A DNA stretch of 64,000 nucleotides from Micromonospora polyrhachis (GCF_014203835.1 NZ_JACHJW010000001.1:4414501-4478500), one strand, 5' to 3'. Shown: positions 1 through 8,415, counted from the stretch's first letter. The notes: generated from the sequence alone by a model not told the origin. Translations and numbers: made by a program.

Positions 1-1
1 G

Positions 2-1096
2 CAGCTCGACGCGACCCGGGCGCAGATCCCCGACGAGATCGTCGACGACTACCTCGCGGCGCGGGCCCGCAACCACCAGGTCAACAAGCTGATGGTGGAG
101 TGGGTCGCCGACGGGACCATCAGCCACCTGGTGCTCTCCGAGGACGACACCGCGCCGGTCGGGCTGGCTCGGGCCGAGCGGGTCGAGCTGGAGGCGCTGG
201 CCGCCCAGCTCGGCGTCACCGACCGGGTGGAGATCTTCCCGGGCGCGGACGAGGTGAACGCGCTGCTGGTGGCCCGGCTCATCGCCGCCGGAGACAACCC
301 CACCTACCGGCTGGAGTACGCGGGCGTATCCGGCGAGAACTGGACGGCCCAACTGGAGGGCATCCCGTTCGCCGAGAACATCCGCCGGCACGTCAAGTCG
401 GTCGGTGGCCGGGTGGTCGACGGCCCCGCCGACATTGTGCTCGCCGTGAACACCCCGTCGGCGGTGGCCGCCAACCGGGGCACCGACCTGGACACCTTCG
501 TGGCCCGGATCGGGGCGCTGCTCGCCGCCGGCACCCCGGTCATCGTGGTGGACCCGTTGATCGTCAACAAGGGGGACCACGACCTGGTCTCCCGGATGGA
601 GGCGGGGCTCGACCTGGCGGCGCTGCTGTCGTACTCCGGCTGGAACACCGGGGGCAACGCGCTGGGGCTGGCCCTCGGGCACGGCACCGCGCGCTGGTCG
701 TACCTGCGTAACTCCGGCAGCGGCTTCGGGGTGCCGCAGATGTCGGCTCCGGGACAGGCACACGCCGAGTACCTGCTCTACCGGTTCGTCAAGGACGACC
801 CGTGGAAGAACGTGGTGCAGACCGAGGCGTACGCCCACGCCCGTGCCCAGGGCTGGGACCCGTTGCGCCTCACCGACGAGCAGAAGGTCTACTTCGACGG
901 TTGGCTACGTGACCGGCTCGCCCCGGTGACCTCGCGGTACTTCGCGGACCACTTCGCCGGGCACCGGATCGTGCTCGGTCGGCGGGGTGCGAAGACGTTC
1001 ACCGCGAAGTTGGCCCGGCTCGATTCGGTGCACGTCGAGCTGCCCTGGGACCGCCTCTTCGAGGTGACCCTGGAACCACACCTGCGCCTGTCCTGA
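2..1096 (+). CDS. DUF4127 family protein, 3' part (5' end outside window)
   Basis: The reading frame is already open at the first bases of the window and runs to a TGA at 1094-1096, so only the C-terminal ~364 residues are present. The opening stretch (DYLAARARNHQVNK, then LVLSEDDTAPVG) matches the conserved core I know from DUF4127 proteins, a family of about 500 residues without assigned biochemistry. Further conserved-looking blocks are the YRLEYAG segment and VVDPLIVNKGDHDL. No signal peptide or membrane segment is visible in this part. The gene ends 5 bp before a palindromic repeat (1102-1150) shared with the convergent acetyltransferase. Confidence 0.75.
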   Translation, partial: QLDATRAQIPDEIVDDYLAARARNHQVNKLMVEWVADGTISHLVLSEDDTAPVGLARAERVELEALAAQLGVTDRVEIFPGADEVNALLVARLIAAGDNPTYRLEYAGVSGENWTAQLEGIPFAENIRRHVKSVGGRVVDGPADIVLAVNTPSAVAANRGTDLDTFVARIGALLAAGTPVIVVDPLIVNKGDHDLVSRMEAGLDLAALLSYSGWNTGGNALGLALGHGTARWSYLRNSGSGFGVPQMSAPGQAHAEYLLYRFVKDDPWKNVVQTEAYAHARAQGWDPLRLTDEQKVYFDGWLRDRLAPVTSRYFADHFAGHRIVLGRRGAKTFTAKLARLDSVHVELPWDRLFEVTLEPHLRLS

Positions 1097-1101
1097 GGTG
1101 T

Positions 1102-1150
1102 GGGAAGGGCCCCTTCCGAGGCAGGAAGCGATAAGAAGGGGCCCTTCCTT
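1102..1150. repeat. Palindromic intergenic repeat, copy 1
   Basis: Two arms, GGAAGGGCCCCTT and AAGGGGCCCTTCC, are exact reverse complements separated by about 20 nt that include GGAAGCGATAAG. Near-identical copies lie at 4560-4608 and 12844-12892. It sits between two convergent genes, and its right edge provides the TAA stop of the minus-strand acetyltransferase gene. It could act as a bidirectional terminator or be a REP-like mobile relic. Confidence 0.85.
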
Positions 1151-1706
1151 ACCGCCGGGCGCGGACGTGGCGGTGGCCGTCCTGCGGAAAGGCGGGCGGC
1201 TGGGCGGGCAGGGTATGTGCGAACCGGTAGCCGGTCTTCTCCGCCACCCGGCACGATGCTGGGTTGTCCACCTGATGGAGCAGGTCGAGGTGGTCCAACC
1301 CGTCGGCGGCGAAGGTGTCGAAGGCCCAGTCGGTGAGCGTTTCCAGAGCACGCGGGGCAATTCCGCGACCCCGAGCATGCGCCGCCGTCCAGTAGCCGAC
1401 CTCGGCGGTCCGGCCGGTGGGGTCGGCTCGCTTGAGGACGACGTTGGCGACCAGTTGGTCCTTACCGCTGTCCGGCCGCTCCTCCAGCACCGCGAAGCTG
1501 AGCCGCTGCCGGCTCTTCCAGCCCTGCCGCTGCACGTCCAGCCACCGTACGGCGTCCTCAGCGTTCTCCACGTGCAGCCGGGTCCACTGCCGCAGGATGG
1601 GGTCGCGGTAGATCTCGATCAACGCGGTGACGTCCCGATCACTCCAGGGGCGCAGGCGCAGTGCGGGAGCGGCTGGCGTCGCCTCTGTCCGTAGGACGGT
1701 CGTCAT
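1149..1706 (-). CDS. GNAT family N-acetyltransferase (RimJ/RimL type)
   Basis: This predicts a 185-residue soluble acetyltransferase of the GNAT fold that would transfer acetyl from acetyl-CoA to an amino group. The acetyl-CoA loop is recognisable as ARGRGIAPRAL at about residues 112-122, preceded by the strand EVGYWTAA and followed by the typical VDNPASCRVAEKTGYR segment of the RimJ/L-like class. I chose the ATG at 1706 rather than the ATG at 1712 because an AGGAG lies 7 nt before the former and only 1 nt before the latter. The substrate cannot be read from sequence. The stop codon is formed by the edge of the palindromic repeat. Confidence 0.85.
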   Translation of the reverse strand: MTTVLRTEATPAAPALRLRPWSDRDVTALIEIYRDPILRQWTRLHVENAEDAVRWLDVQRQGWKSRQRLSFAVLEERPDSGKDQLVANVVLKRADPTGRTAEVGYWTAAHARGRGIAPRALETLTDWAFDTFAADGLDHLDLLHQVDNPASCRVAEKTGYRFAHTLPAQPPAFPQDGHRHVRARR

Positions 1707-1807
1707 CGGCATGCTCCTGTGGCTTCCGTCGGTGGATCGTCATTCGATCATGGTGCCGTCAGTGCCGCCGAATGACGGGCCTCAGCCGGGGACTGGACGC
1801 GATCTTC

Positions 1808-1813
1808 TAGGCT
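1808..1813 (+). promoter_or_regulatory. TANNNT -10 element of a probable leaderless transcript
   Basis: TAGGCT lies 6 nt before the GTG start at 1820, the spacing expected for actinobacterial leaderless mRNAs, and no Shine-Dalgarno sequence is visible. Confidence 0.4.
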
Positions 1814-1819
1814 GACCCC

Positions 1820-2119
1820 GTGCCTGCGTTTCCGTTGATCGTGACGAGCCTCTGGGCGTACGTCGTCACACAGTTCGCGGAACTCACGACCCACCCGGCC
1901 GAGCTGGTCGCCGGGGCGGCGCTCGCCGCCGCGACGTTGATCGCGGTCGCCGTCACGGTTTACTTCGTCGGCTGGCCGGGTCGCCCGACTGATCCGGCAC
2001 GACACGCCAGCATCCTGCGGGATCGGGCCCGCCGTAGCGGTGTGCCCCGACAGATCGATCCGGACGCGTCCGGGCGGCCCCGTCCACGAGCCCCGTCGGC
2101 GCTTCCCTCGGCCGCGTAG
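1820..2119 (+). CDS. DUF6412-like small membrane protein
   Basis: This 99-residue protein has two hydrophobic segments (about residues 5-22 and 28-50) and a basic C-terminus carrying RDRARRSGVPRQIDPDASG followed by RPRPRAP. That tail is the signature I recall for DUF6412 proteins, which are commonly encoded next to YidC/Oxa1 paralogues in actinomycetes; the next gene here is such a paralogue. The GTG start appears leaderless because a TANNNT element lies 6 nt upstream. The function is unknown; context suggests a partner of the downstream insertase. Confidence 0.6.
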   Translation: MPAFPLIVTSLWAYVVTQFAELTTHPAELVAGAALAAATLIAVAVTVYFVGWPGRPTDPARHASILRDRARRSGVPRQIDPDASGRPRPRAPSALPSAA

Positions 2120-2227
2120 CGCCCGTTTTCTCCTGCCGCCACGCGGCCGATTCCACGCCATGCCCGCACATCAGGCGGGCTCGCCTGTCGTAACACGACA
2201 CCCGGAATCGAGCCGAGGGGTTCAGCC

Positions 2228-2992
2228 ATGCTTGCCTTCGCACCACTCGACGGCGCGGTCGCGGCCGCCTCCGCCGCTGTCTCCGTACTGGCCGACGCCG
2301 TCGGGCCACTGGCCGGGACGGCGGCCACCGCCGCCGCCATCGTGCTGTTCACCATTGCCGTCCGACTGCTGATCTCGCCGCTGACCCTGGCGCAGGTGCG
2401 GGGCCAGCAGCGGCAGGCGGCGCTCGCTCCGAAGATCCAGGAAATCCAGAAACGGTACGCCGACCAGCCCGACCGGTTGCGGACGGAACTGGTGGCGCTC
2501 TATCAGGAGGCGGGTGCCTCGCCGCTGGCCGGCTGCCTGCCGGCACTCTTGCAGGCACCGTTCTTCTTCGTGATGTACCGCCTCTTCACCACTCCTGGTG
2601 AAGCGGATGGGCTGCTCTCCGAGCGCCTGTTCGGGGTGCCGCTCGGCCACCACGTCGGCGATGGGCTGGCTGGCGCGGCGGGGCCGCTCTTCGGCGTACT
2701 CGTGTTGCTGCTCGTAGGGTTGGCCTGGCTGTCGTCGCGGCGGATGCGTCGGGCGGCGGCCGGTGCGGTGACCGCCCAGCCCGCGGCGAACGGATCGGCG
2801 GCCGGTGCGGTGGCGGCCACATCGGCCGACGGAGTGCCGGCGGCAGCGACCAATCCGCTGGCCAAGATCATGCCGTTGCTGCCGTACGGGACACCGCTGA
2901 TCGTGTTGGTGGCACCGCTCGCGGCGGTGATCTACCTGGTCACCACGACGGCGTGGACGGCGCTGGAGCAGGCGGTACTTCGGCGCGGGTAG
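2228..2992 (+). CDS. YidC/Oxa1 family membrane protein insertase paralogue
   Basis: The 254-residue protein has the core of the YidC/Oxa1/Alb3 insertases, which place membrane proteins in the cytoplasmic membrane. After an N-terminal membrane segment comes the cytoplasmic helical hairpin (MSPLTLAQVRGQQRQAA-like, here beginning LLISPLTLAQVRGQQ, then KIQEIQKRY), then the family block GCLPALLQAPFFFVMYRLF and two further membrane segments. It lacks the large extracytoplasmic domain of Gram-negative YidC. It is probably a second copy, since the housekeeping insertase normally lies near rpmH/rnpA, which are not here. The start has GAGGGG about 7 nt upstream. It follows the DUF6412 gene by 108 bp. 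Confidence 0.85.
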   Translation: MLAFAPLDGAVAAASAAVSVLADAVGPLAGTAATAAAIVLFTIAVRLLISPLTLAQVRGQQRQAALAPKIQEIQKRYADQPDRLRTELVALYQEAGASPLAGCLPALLQAPFFFVMYRLFTTPGEADGLLSERLFGVPLGHHVGDGLAGAAGPLFGVLVLLLVGLAWLSSRRMRRAAAGAVTAQPAANGSAAGAVAATSADGVPAAATNPLAKIMPLLPYGTPLIVLVAPLAAVIYLVTTTAWTALEQAVLRRG

Positions 2993-3030
2993 GGCACGGG
3001 ACGACATCGCGTACGTCGACGAGACGGCAG

Positions 3031-3059
3031 TTGACAATCGTCGATATGCGCCGTACAAC
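3031..3059 (+). promoter_or_regulatory. Sigma-70-type promoter of the GH16 gene
   Basis: A perfect -35 TTGACA (3031-3036) is separated by 17 nt from TACAAC (3054-3059). The predicted start point falls inside the palindrome at 3063-3078. Confidence 0.65.
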
Positions 3060-3062
3060 CGT

Positions 3063-3078
3063 GAGAGAGCGCTCTCTC
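3063..3078. promoter_or_regulatory. LacI-family type operator
   Basis: GAGAGAGCGCTCTCTC is a perfect 16-bp palindrome centred on GCGC. It resembles operators of actinobacterial LacI-family sugar regulators such as CebR/CelR (GGGAGCGCTCCC core). It lies immediately downstream of the -10 box, where a bound repressor would block initiation of the glucanase gene. No LacI regulator is encoded in this window, so control would be in trans. Confidence 0.65.
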
Positions 3079-3107
3079 GACTCCCGCTCCGCAGAGAGGC
3101 CACCCTG

Positions 3108-4538
3108 ATGAGACCGTACGAGCTCGCCGGGGCGACCGTCGTCGTCGCCCCGGCCCCCAGACGTCGCCTGCTCCTGGTCCTGTCCATGATCACCGTGGTG
3201 GTGACCATCCTGGCGGCGGTCACCGTCACCGCGCGTGCCGCCGTGCCGCCCACCCCACCCGGCTGGAGTCTGGTCTGGAGTGACGACTTCACCGGAGCCG
3301 CGGGCAGCCCGCCATCAACGAGCAACTGGATCGTCGACACCGGCACCAGCTATCCCGGTGGCCCGGCCAACTGGGGCACCGGTGAGATCCAGACCTACAC
3401 CGGCAACGGTGCCAACATCGGCCACGACGGGAATGGCAACCTGCGGATCACCGCGCTCCGCGACGCCGCCGGCGGGTGGACATCGTCGCGGATCGAGACG
3501 GTACGCACCAACTTCAAGCCGCCGAGCGGGGGAGTGCTCGCCATCGAGGGGCGGATCCAGATGCCCAATATCACGGGCGCGGCGGCGGCCGGGTACTGGC
3601 CGGCGTTCTGGGCGTTGGGCGCGCCGTTCCGGGGCAACCACTGGAACTGGCCGGGCATCGGCGAGTTCGACATCATGGAGAACGTCAACGGGATCGACTC
3701 GGTGTGGGGGGTGCTCCACTGTGGAGTGGCGCCCGGCGGACCGTGCAACGAGTTCACCGGTATCGGCGCGTCCCGTACCTGCCCGGGGGCATCCTGCCAG
3801 TCGGCGTTCCACACCTACCGCTTCGAGTGGGACGCCGGAGCCAGCCCGCAACAACTGCGCTGGTACGTCGACGGCCAGCACTACCACACGGTCACCCAGT
3901 CGCAGGTCGGTGAGCCGCACTGGGCCAACATGACCAGCCACGCCGGCTACTTCCTGCTGCTCAACCTGGCCATGGGCGGGGCGTTCCCGAACGCCATCGC
4001 CGGTTCGACGACGCCGACGGCGGCCACCGTCTCCGGTCGGTCGATGCTGGTGGACTACGTGGCGGTGTGGAGCCGGGGTGGGGGTACCGTGCCGACGACC
4101 CCACCGGTCACGACTCCGCCGCCGGGCGGCGGGTTCGACGCGTACTCGACCATCCAGGCGGAGGAGTTCAGCGCGCAGAACGGTGTGCTCACCGAGGCGT
4201 GCAGTGAGGGCGGACAGAACATCGGCGGGCTGCGCAACGGTGACTGGGTCCGGTTCGATCGCGTCAACTTCGGTGCGACCCCGCCCCGGGACTTCGTCGC
4301 CCGGGTCGCCTCCGGCGCGCCCGGTGGGGTGAGCGGTCTGGTGGAGGTACGCCTCGACAGTCCCACCGGCTCACCGATCGGTAGTTTCGCGGTGGCGAAC
4401 ACGGGTGGCTGGCAGAGTTGGCGCTCGGTGCCGGGCAACGTGTCGACGGTGACCGGCAACCGAACGGTCTACCTGACCTTCACCAGCGGCCAGCCGGAGG
4501 ACTTCGTCAACGTCAACTGGTTCACCTTCCGCCGCTGA
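3108..4538 (+). CDS. Secreted GH16 endo-beta-1,3-glucanase with C-terminal CBM6-like domain
   Basis: The 476-residue protein begins with a long n-region and a hydrophobic stretch (about residues 22-44) ending in ARA, a secretion signal. The GH16 domain (about 48-325) contains the diagnostic GEFDIMEN with E186 nucleophile, D188 and E191 acid/base, plus tryptophan-rich substrate-cleft segments. A short Thr/Pro linker (about 326-343) leads to a CBM6-like beta-sandwich that starts with YSTIQAEEFSAQNGV and ends with VNWFTF. The family cleaves beta-1,3- or mixed-linked glucans outside the cell. GAGAGG lies 8 nt before the ATG. Expression is probably sugar-controlled through the operator at 3063-3078. 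A palindromic repeat follows the stop. Confidence 0.9.
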   Translation: MRPYELAGATVVVAPAPRRRLLLVLSMITVVVTILAAVTVTARAAVPPTPPGWSLVWSDDFTGAAGSPPSTSNWIVDTGTSYPGGPANWGTGEIQTYTGNGANIGHDGNGNLRITALRDAAGGWTSSRIETVRTNFKPPSGGVLAIEGRIQMPNITGAAAAGYWPAFWALGAPFRGNHWNWPGIGEFDIMENVNGIDSVWGVLHCGVAPGGPCNEFTGIGASRTCPGASCQSAFHTYRFEWDAGASPQQLRWYVDGQHYHTVTQSQVGEPHWANMTSHAGYFLLLNLAMGGAFPNAIAGSTTPTAATVSGRSMLVDYVAVWSRGGGTVPTTPPVTTPPPGGGFDAYSTIQAEEFSAQNGVLTEACSEGGQNIGGLRNGDWVRFDRVNFGATPPRDFVARVASGAPGGVSGLVEVRLDSPTGSPIGSFAVANTGGWQSWRSVPGNVSTVTGNRTVYLTFTSGQPEDFVNVNWFTFRR

Positions 4539-4559
4539 CCTCCCACTGGTTGTGGTTGT

Positions 4560-4608
4560 CGGGAGGGCCCCTTCCAGGGTGGGAAGCGATAGGAAGGGGC
4601 CCTTCTCC
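4560..4608. repeat. Palindromic intergenic repeat, copy 2
   Basis: Same element as at 1102-1150, with a shortened left arm (GGGAGGGCCCCTT) and intact right arm AAGGGGCCC; the loop keeps GGAAGCGATA. It lies 21 bp after the GH16 stop codon and is placed where a terminator would be. Confidence 0.8.
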
Positions 4609-4631
4609 CATCACAAAATCATCAGGGGCCG

Positions 4632-4665
4632 GGGTCTGGACAGAAACAGTTAACAGTCCTAATAA
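4632..4665 (+). promoter_or_regulatory. Candidate chitinase promoter with a DasR-like half site
   Basis: TGGACA (4637-4642) and TAATAA (4660-4665) are 17 nt apart. GGGTCTGGACAG (4632-4643) overlaps the -35 and agrees with 8 of the 10 central positions of the Streptomyces DasR site (core TGGTCTAGACCA), which controls chitinase genes in response to N-acetylglucosamine metabolites. The second half site is poor, so regulation by a DasR homologue is only a suggestion. Confidence 0.35.
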
Positions 4666-4719
4666 TTAGGGCCATCTTGTTGATGGCTGTGGATGTCTGG
4701 GTTGGTGGGAGGGGTTGGG

Positions 4720-6117
4720 GTGTGGCGTCGGTCGAGGTCGTTGGTGGTGGCGGTGGTGGCGGGGTTGGTGGCGGCGTTGGGGGTGGTGTGGGGGCAGTTG
4801 CCGGCGTTCGCGGCGGGTGTGACGGCGTCGTTTGTGAGGGTGTCGGATTGGGGTTCGGGTTGGGAGGGGCGGTACACGATCACGAATGGTGGGTCTACGG
4901 CGGTGTCGTCGTGGTCGTTGGTGTTTGATCTTCCGGCGGGTACGTCGGTGGGTTCGTATTGGGATGCGTTGTTGTCGTCGTCGGGGCAGCGGTTCACGTT
5001 TTCGAATCGGTCGTGGAATGGGTTGATCGCGCCGGGTGGGTCGGTGTCGTTCGGGTTTCTGGCGTCGGGGTCGGGTTCGCCGGTGGGTTGTTTGTTGAAC
5101 GGGCAGGCGTGTGGTGGTGGTGCGGACCCGACGGGATCTCCGACGGCGACGCCGACGGCTTCGGCCTCACCGACGGTGTCCCCGACCACGCCACCACCGA
5201 CCGATCCGCCCACCGATGGGCTGCCCAGGCACTTTCTCACCGGCTACTGGCACAACTTCGTCAACCCGGCGGTCGAACTGCGGCTGCGGGACGTACCGGC
5301 CGACTACGACCTGGTCGCCGTCGCCTTCGCGGACGCCACCAGCACCCCGGGTGCGGTGACGTTCCACGTCGACCCGGGGTTGTCGGCGGCGGTCGGTGGC
5401 TACACCAACGCCGACTTCAAGGCCGACGTGGCAGCGCTGCACGCCCGGGGCAAGAAGGTGATCATCTCGGTCGGCGGTGAGGCCGGTCGGGTGTCGGTCA
5501 ACGACGCGAACTCCGCCGTCAACTTCAGCAACACGGTCTACCAGCTCATCCAGGAGTACGGCTTCGACGGCGTCGACATCGACCTGGAGAACGGACTCAA
5601 CCCGACGTACATGGCGCAGGCGCTGCGATCCCTGCGCAGCCGGGTCGGCAGTGGACTGATCATCACGATGGCACCGCAGACCATCGACATGCAGTCGCCC
5701 TCGGTGTCCTACTTCAAACTCGCGCTGGACATCAAGGACATCCTCACCGTCGTACACACCCAGTTCTACAACTCCGGCGCGATGCTCGGCTGCGACCAGA
5801 ACGCCGCCTACTCCCAGGGCACGGTCAACTTCATGACCGCGCTCGCCTGCATCCAACTGGAGGCTGGGCTGCGGCCCGACCAGGTGGCCCTCGGCCTGCC
5901 CGCCGGACCCGGCGCGGCCGGCGGTGGCGTGGTCGCTCCGGCCCTGGTCAACCAGGGGCTGGACTGCCTGGCCAGGGCCACCAACTGCGGCAGCTTCCGG
6001 CCGCCGCGCACCTACCCGGGCATTCGGGGCGCGATGACCTGGTCGATCAACTGGGACGTCGCCAACGGCAACAACTTCGCCCGCACGGTAAAGCCGCACC
6101 TCGCCACCCTGCCCTGA
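4720..6117 (+). CDS. Secreted chitinase, CBM2 + GH18
   Basis: From the GTG at 4720 the protein has 465 residues (an ATG at 4693 would add nine); GGGAGGGG precedes this GTG by 5 nt and the protein then starts MWRRSRS before a clean signal-peptide core ending in AFA. A CBM2 domain (about 33-133) is followed by a Thr/Ser/Pro linker and a GH18 catalytic domain (about 165-465) with SVGG and FDGVDIDLE, where E290 is the acid/base. The predicted role is extracellular hydrolysis of chitin, retained on the polymer by CBM2. The signal and CBM2 coding part has strikingly T/G-rich third positions, unlike the catalytic part. The next chitinase starts 33 bp downstream, so they probably share a transcript. 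Confidence 0.9.
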   Translation: MWRRSRSLVVAVVAGLVAALGVVWGQLPAFAAGVTASFVRVSDWGSGWEGRYTITNGGSTAVSSWSLVFDLPAGTSVGSYWDALLSSSGQRFTFSNRSWNGLIAPGGSVSFGFLASGSGSPVGCLLNGQACGGGADPTGSPTATPTASASPTVSPTTPPPTDPPTDGLPRHFLTGYWHNFVNPAVELRLRDVPADYDLVAVAFADATSTPGAVTFHVDPGLSAAVGGYTNADFKADVAALHARGKKVIISVGGEAGRVSVNDANSAVNFSNTVYQLIQEYGFDGVDIDLENGLNPTYMAQALRSLRSRVGSGLIITMAPQTIDMQSPSVSYFKLALDIKDILTVVHTQFYNSGAMLGCDQNAAYSQGTVNFMTALACIQLEAGLRPDQVALGLPAGPGAAGGGVVAPALVNQGLDCLARATNCGSFRPPRTYPGIRGAMTWSINWDVANGNNFARTVKPHLATLP

Positions 6118-6150
6118 CTTCGTACCTCTTTCTTGGCCTTGGGAGATCCG

Positions 6151-7710
6151 ATGAGAATCCGTTCCCTCCGAACGGCGGTCTTCGCCGCCGCCCTCGTGGC
6201 CGCGACCGCCGCGGCCACGGTGCTGGTGGCACCGGCCGCGTCCGCCGCCACCGCGTCCTTCAACCGCACCACCAGCTGGAGCACCGGGTACGAAGCCAGA
6301 TTCACCGTCACCAACGACACCTCGACCGCCATCACCTCGTGGAACGTGCAGTTCGACCTGCCGGCGGGCAGCACGATGGGCACCTACTGGGACGCCCTGG
6401 TGAGCACCTCGGGGCAGCATGTCACCGCGACCAACCGGTCGTGGAACGGCAGCCTGGCCCCGGGGGCCAGCACCTCGTTCGGCTTCATCGTCACCGGCAC
6501 CGGTGACCCGACGAACTGCACGGTCAACGGGCAGTCCTGCACCGGCGGCCCCGGCAACCAGGTGCCCGGGGTCCCGGGCAACCCCCGGGCCACCACGACC
6601 ACCACGTCGTCGATCTCACTGGCCTGGGACGCCTCCGCCGGCACCGTGACCGGCTACCGGGTGTACGAGGGCACAGCGGTCAAGGCCACCGTCACCGGGA
6701 CCTCGGCGACCATCTCCGGGCTGGCCACCTGCTCGGCGCACAGCTACACGGTCACGGCGTACAACGAGCACGGCGAGTCGGCGAAGTCGGCGGTCGTACC
6801 GGCGTCCACCGGTGGCTGCGAGCCGCCCACCGGTGGAATGGCCGCCGCGCCGTACCTCTATCCGGGCTGGGGCAACCCGCCGGCACCGGCGACGGTGATG
6901 AACGCGACCGGGATCAGGTGGTTCACCATCGCGTTCATCCTCTCCAACGGTGGCTGCGCGCCGGGCTGGGACGGCAACGCGCCGCTCACCGGTGGGGTAC
7001 ACGCCAACACGATCAACGCGATCCGGGCGGCCGGTGGCGACATCATCCCGTCGATCGGCGGCTGGAGCGGCAACAAGCTCGGCCCGAACTGCTCGACCCC
7101 GCAGGCCCTGGCGGCGGCGTACCAGCAGGTGATCGACGCGTTCGACCTGAAGGCGATCGACGTCGACATCGAGAACACCGACGAGTTCGAGAACACCGTG
7201 GTGCAGGACCGGATCCTCAACGCGCTGAAGATCGTCAAGCAGAACAATCCAGGAATCAAGACGATCATCACCATGCCGACCACCACGACCGGGCCGAACT
7301 ACTACGGCACCCGGCTGATCAACCAGGCGGCGGCGTTGCAGGCCAACATCGACGTATTCACGATCATGCCGTTCGACTTCGGTGGCGGCACCAACATGTA
7401 CCAGAGCACGGTCAACGCCTCGGAGGGACTGAAGAACGCCCTCAAGACCGCGTTCGGCTGGACCGACGCCACAGCCTACAGCCGGATGGGCATCTCGGGC
7501 ATGAACGGCCTCTCCGACCAGCGGGAACTCACCACCCCGGCGACCTGGACGCAGATCCGCGACTGGGCGGAGGCCCGGGGACTGGCCCGGTTCACCTACT
7601 GGGCGGTCAACCGGGACCGGCCCTGCCCGGACGGTGGCGTGGTGTCGCACTGTAGCGGCATCGCACAGAACGACTGGGAGTTCACCTCCATCACCGCCCA
7701 GTTCGGCTGA
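6151..7710 (+). CDS. Secreted chitinase-like protein, CBM2 + FN3 + GH18
   Basis: The 519-residue product has a twin-arginine-free signal peptide (to about residue 33, AASA), a CBM2 domain (about 34-128), a fibronectin type III domain (about 138-222, beginning PGNPRATTTTTSS) and a GH18 barrel (about 230-519). The catalytic strand reads LKAIDVDIEN with D337, D339 and E341, so DxDxE is intact; the aspartate usually three residues before it is replaced by K334 and a D sits further upstream (FDLK), as in a subset of GH18 enzymes. Chitin or a related N-acetylglucosamine polymer is the likely substrate. GGGAG lies 6 nt before the ATG. A perfect hairpin follows the stop. Confidence 0.88.
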   Translation: MRIRSLRTAVFAAALVAATAAATVLVAPAASAATASFNRTTSWSTGYEARFTVTNDTSTAITSWNVQFDLPAGSTMGTYWDALVSTSGQHVTATNRSWNGSLAPGASTSFGFIVTGTGDPTNCTVNGQSCTGGPGNQVPGVPGNPRATTTTTSSISLAWDASAGTVTGYRVYEGTAVKATVTGTSATISGLATCSAHSYTVTAYNEHGESAKSAVVPASTGGCEPPTGGMAAAPYLYPGWGNPPAPATVMNATGIRWFTIAFILSNGGCAPGWDGNAPLTGGVHANTINAIRAAGGDIIPSIGGWSGNKLGPNCSTPQALAAAYQQVIDAFDLKAIDVDIENTDEFENTVVQDRILNALKIVKQNNPGIKTIITMPTTTTGPNYYGTRLINQAAALQANIDVFTIMPFDFGGGTNMYQSTVNASEGLKNALKTAFGWTDATAYSRMGISGMNGLSDQRELTTPATWTQIRDWAEARGLARFTYWAVNRDRPCPDGGVVSHCSGIAQNDWEFTSITAQFG

Positions 7711-7737
7711 CCTGAACCGACCTGAGTCCGATCAACG

Positions 7738-7777
7738 GCAACACATCACCCGCACAGTTCAGCGGGTGATGTGTTGC
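7738..7777. terminator. Bidirectional terminator hairpin
   Basis: Arms GCAACACATCACCCGC (7738-7753) and GCGGGTGATGTGTTGC (7762-7777) pair perfectly over 16 bp around an 8-nt loop. The hairpin lies between the convergent chitinase and DedA genes; its right arm is inside the last codons of dedA, so it serves both strands. Confidence 0.8.
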
Positions 7778-8415
7778 TGGCTGTGCCGTCGACGCAGGCG
7801 CTTGACGACCCAGGTGCCGATCATGACGACGAAGAGGAGCAGGATGCCGTAGTCGAACCAACTGCTGTACCGCTCGGCCTGCTCCCAACGAGAGCCGAGG
7901 GCGTAGCCCAGCCCGACGAAGAGCGAGTTCCAGATACCGCTACCCAACGCGGTCAGGGCCAGGAACTGGCCGATCGGCATCCGGTCCGCTCCGGCGGGCA
8001 CCGACACCAGACTGCGCACCACCGGAACCATCCGGCCGAAGAGCACCGCCCACCGGCCGTACCGCTCGAACCAGCGATCCGCCTTGGTCAGGTCGTCGGA
8101 CTCCACCAGGGGAATCCGGTCCAGCCAGCGCTTCAACCGGTCCTCGCCGAGTTTCGCGCCGAGCCAATAGAGCGCGAGCGCCCCCAGCACCGAGCCGGCG
8201 GTGGCCGCCAGCACCACCAGGAAGACGTTGATCCGGCCCTCGCCGGCAAGGTAGCCGCCCATCGCGAGGACGATCTCACTGGGGATCGGCGGCACGATGT
8301 TCTCCAACGCGACCAGCAGACCCACCCCGATTACGCCCATCGAGTCGATCACCCCGGCCACCCAGCCGGTGAGCCCGCCCATCTCGGTCGGGTCGACCTC
8401 GGCGGCGACTGCCAT
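7759..8415 (-). CDS. DedA family membrane protein
   Basis: The 218-residue protein has 4-5 membrane segments and the DedA/SNARE-associated hallmarks: ENIVPPIPSEIVLAMGGYLA early in the sequence and GRMVPVVRSLVSVPAGA near the middle, with the conserved arginines of this half-transporter family. Recent work on DedA members assigns undecaprenyl-phosphate or phospholipid flipping; which applies here is not evident. The C-terminus is strongly basic (KRLRRRHSQ). The last codons overlap the terminator hairpin shared with the convergent chitinase gene. Confidence 0.85.
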   Translation of the reverse strand: MAVAAEVDPTEMGGLTGWVAGVIDSMGVIGVGLLVALENIVPPIPSEIVLAMGGYLAGEGRINVFLVVLAATAGSVLGALALYWLGAKLGEDRLKRWLDRIPLVESDDLTKADRWFERYGRWAVLFGRMVPVVRSLVSVPAGADRMPIGQFLALTALGSGIWNSLFVGLGYALGSRWEQAERYSSWFDYGILLLFVVMIGTWVVKRLRRRHSQQHITR

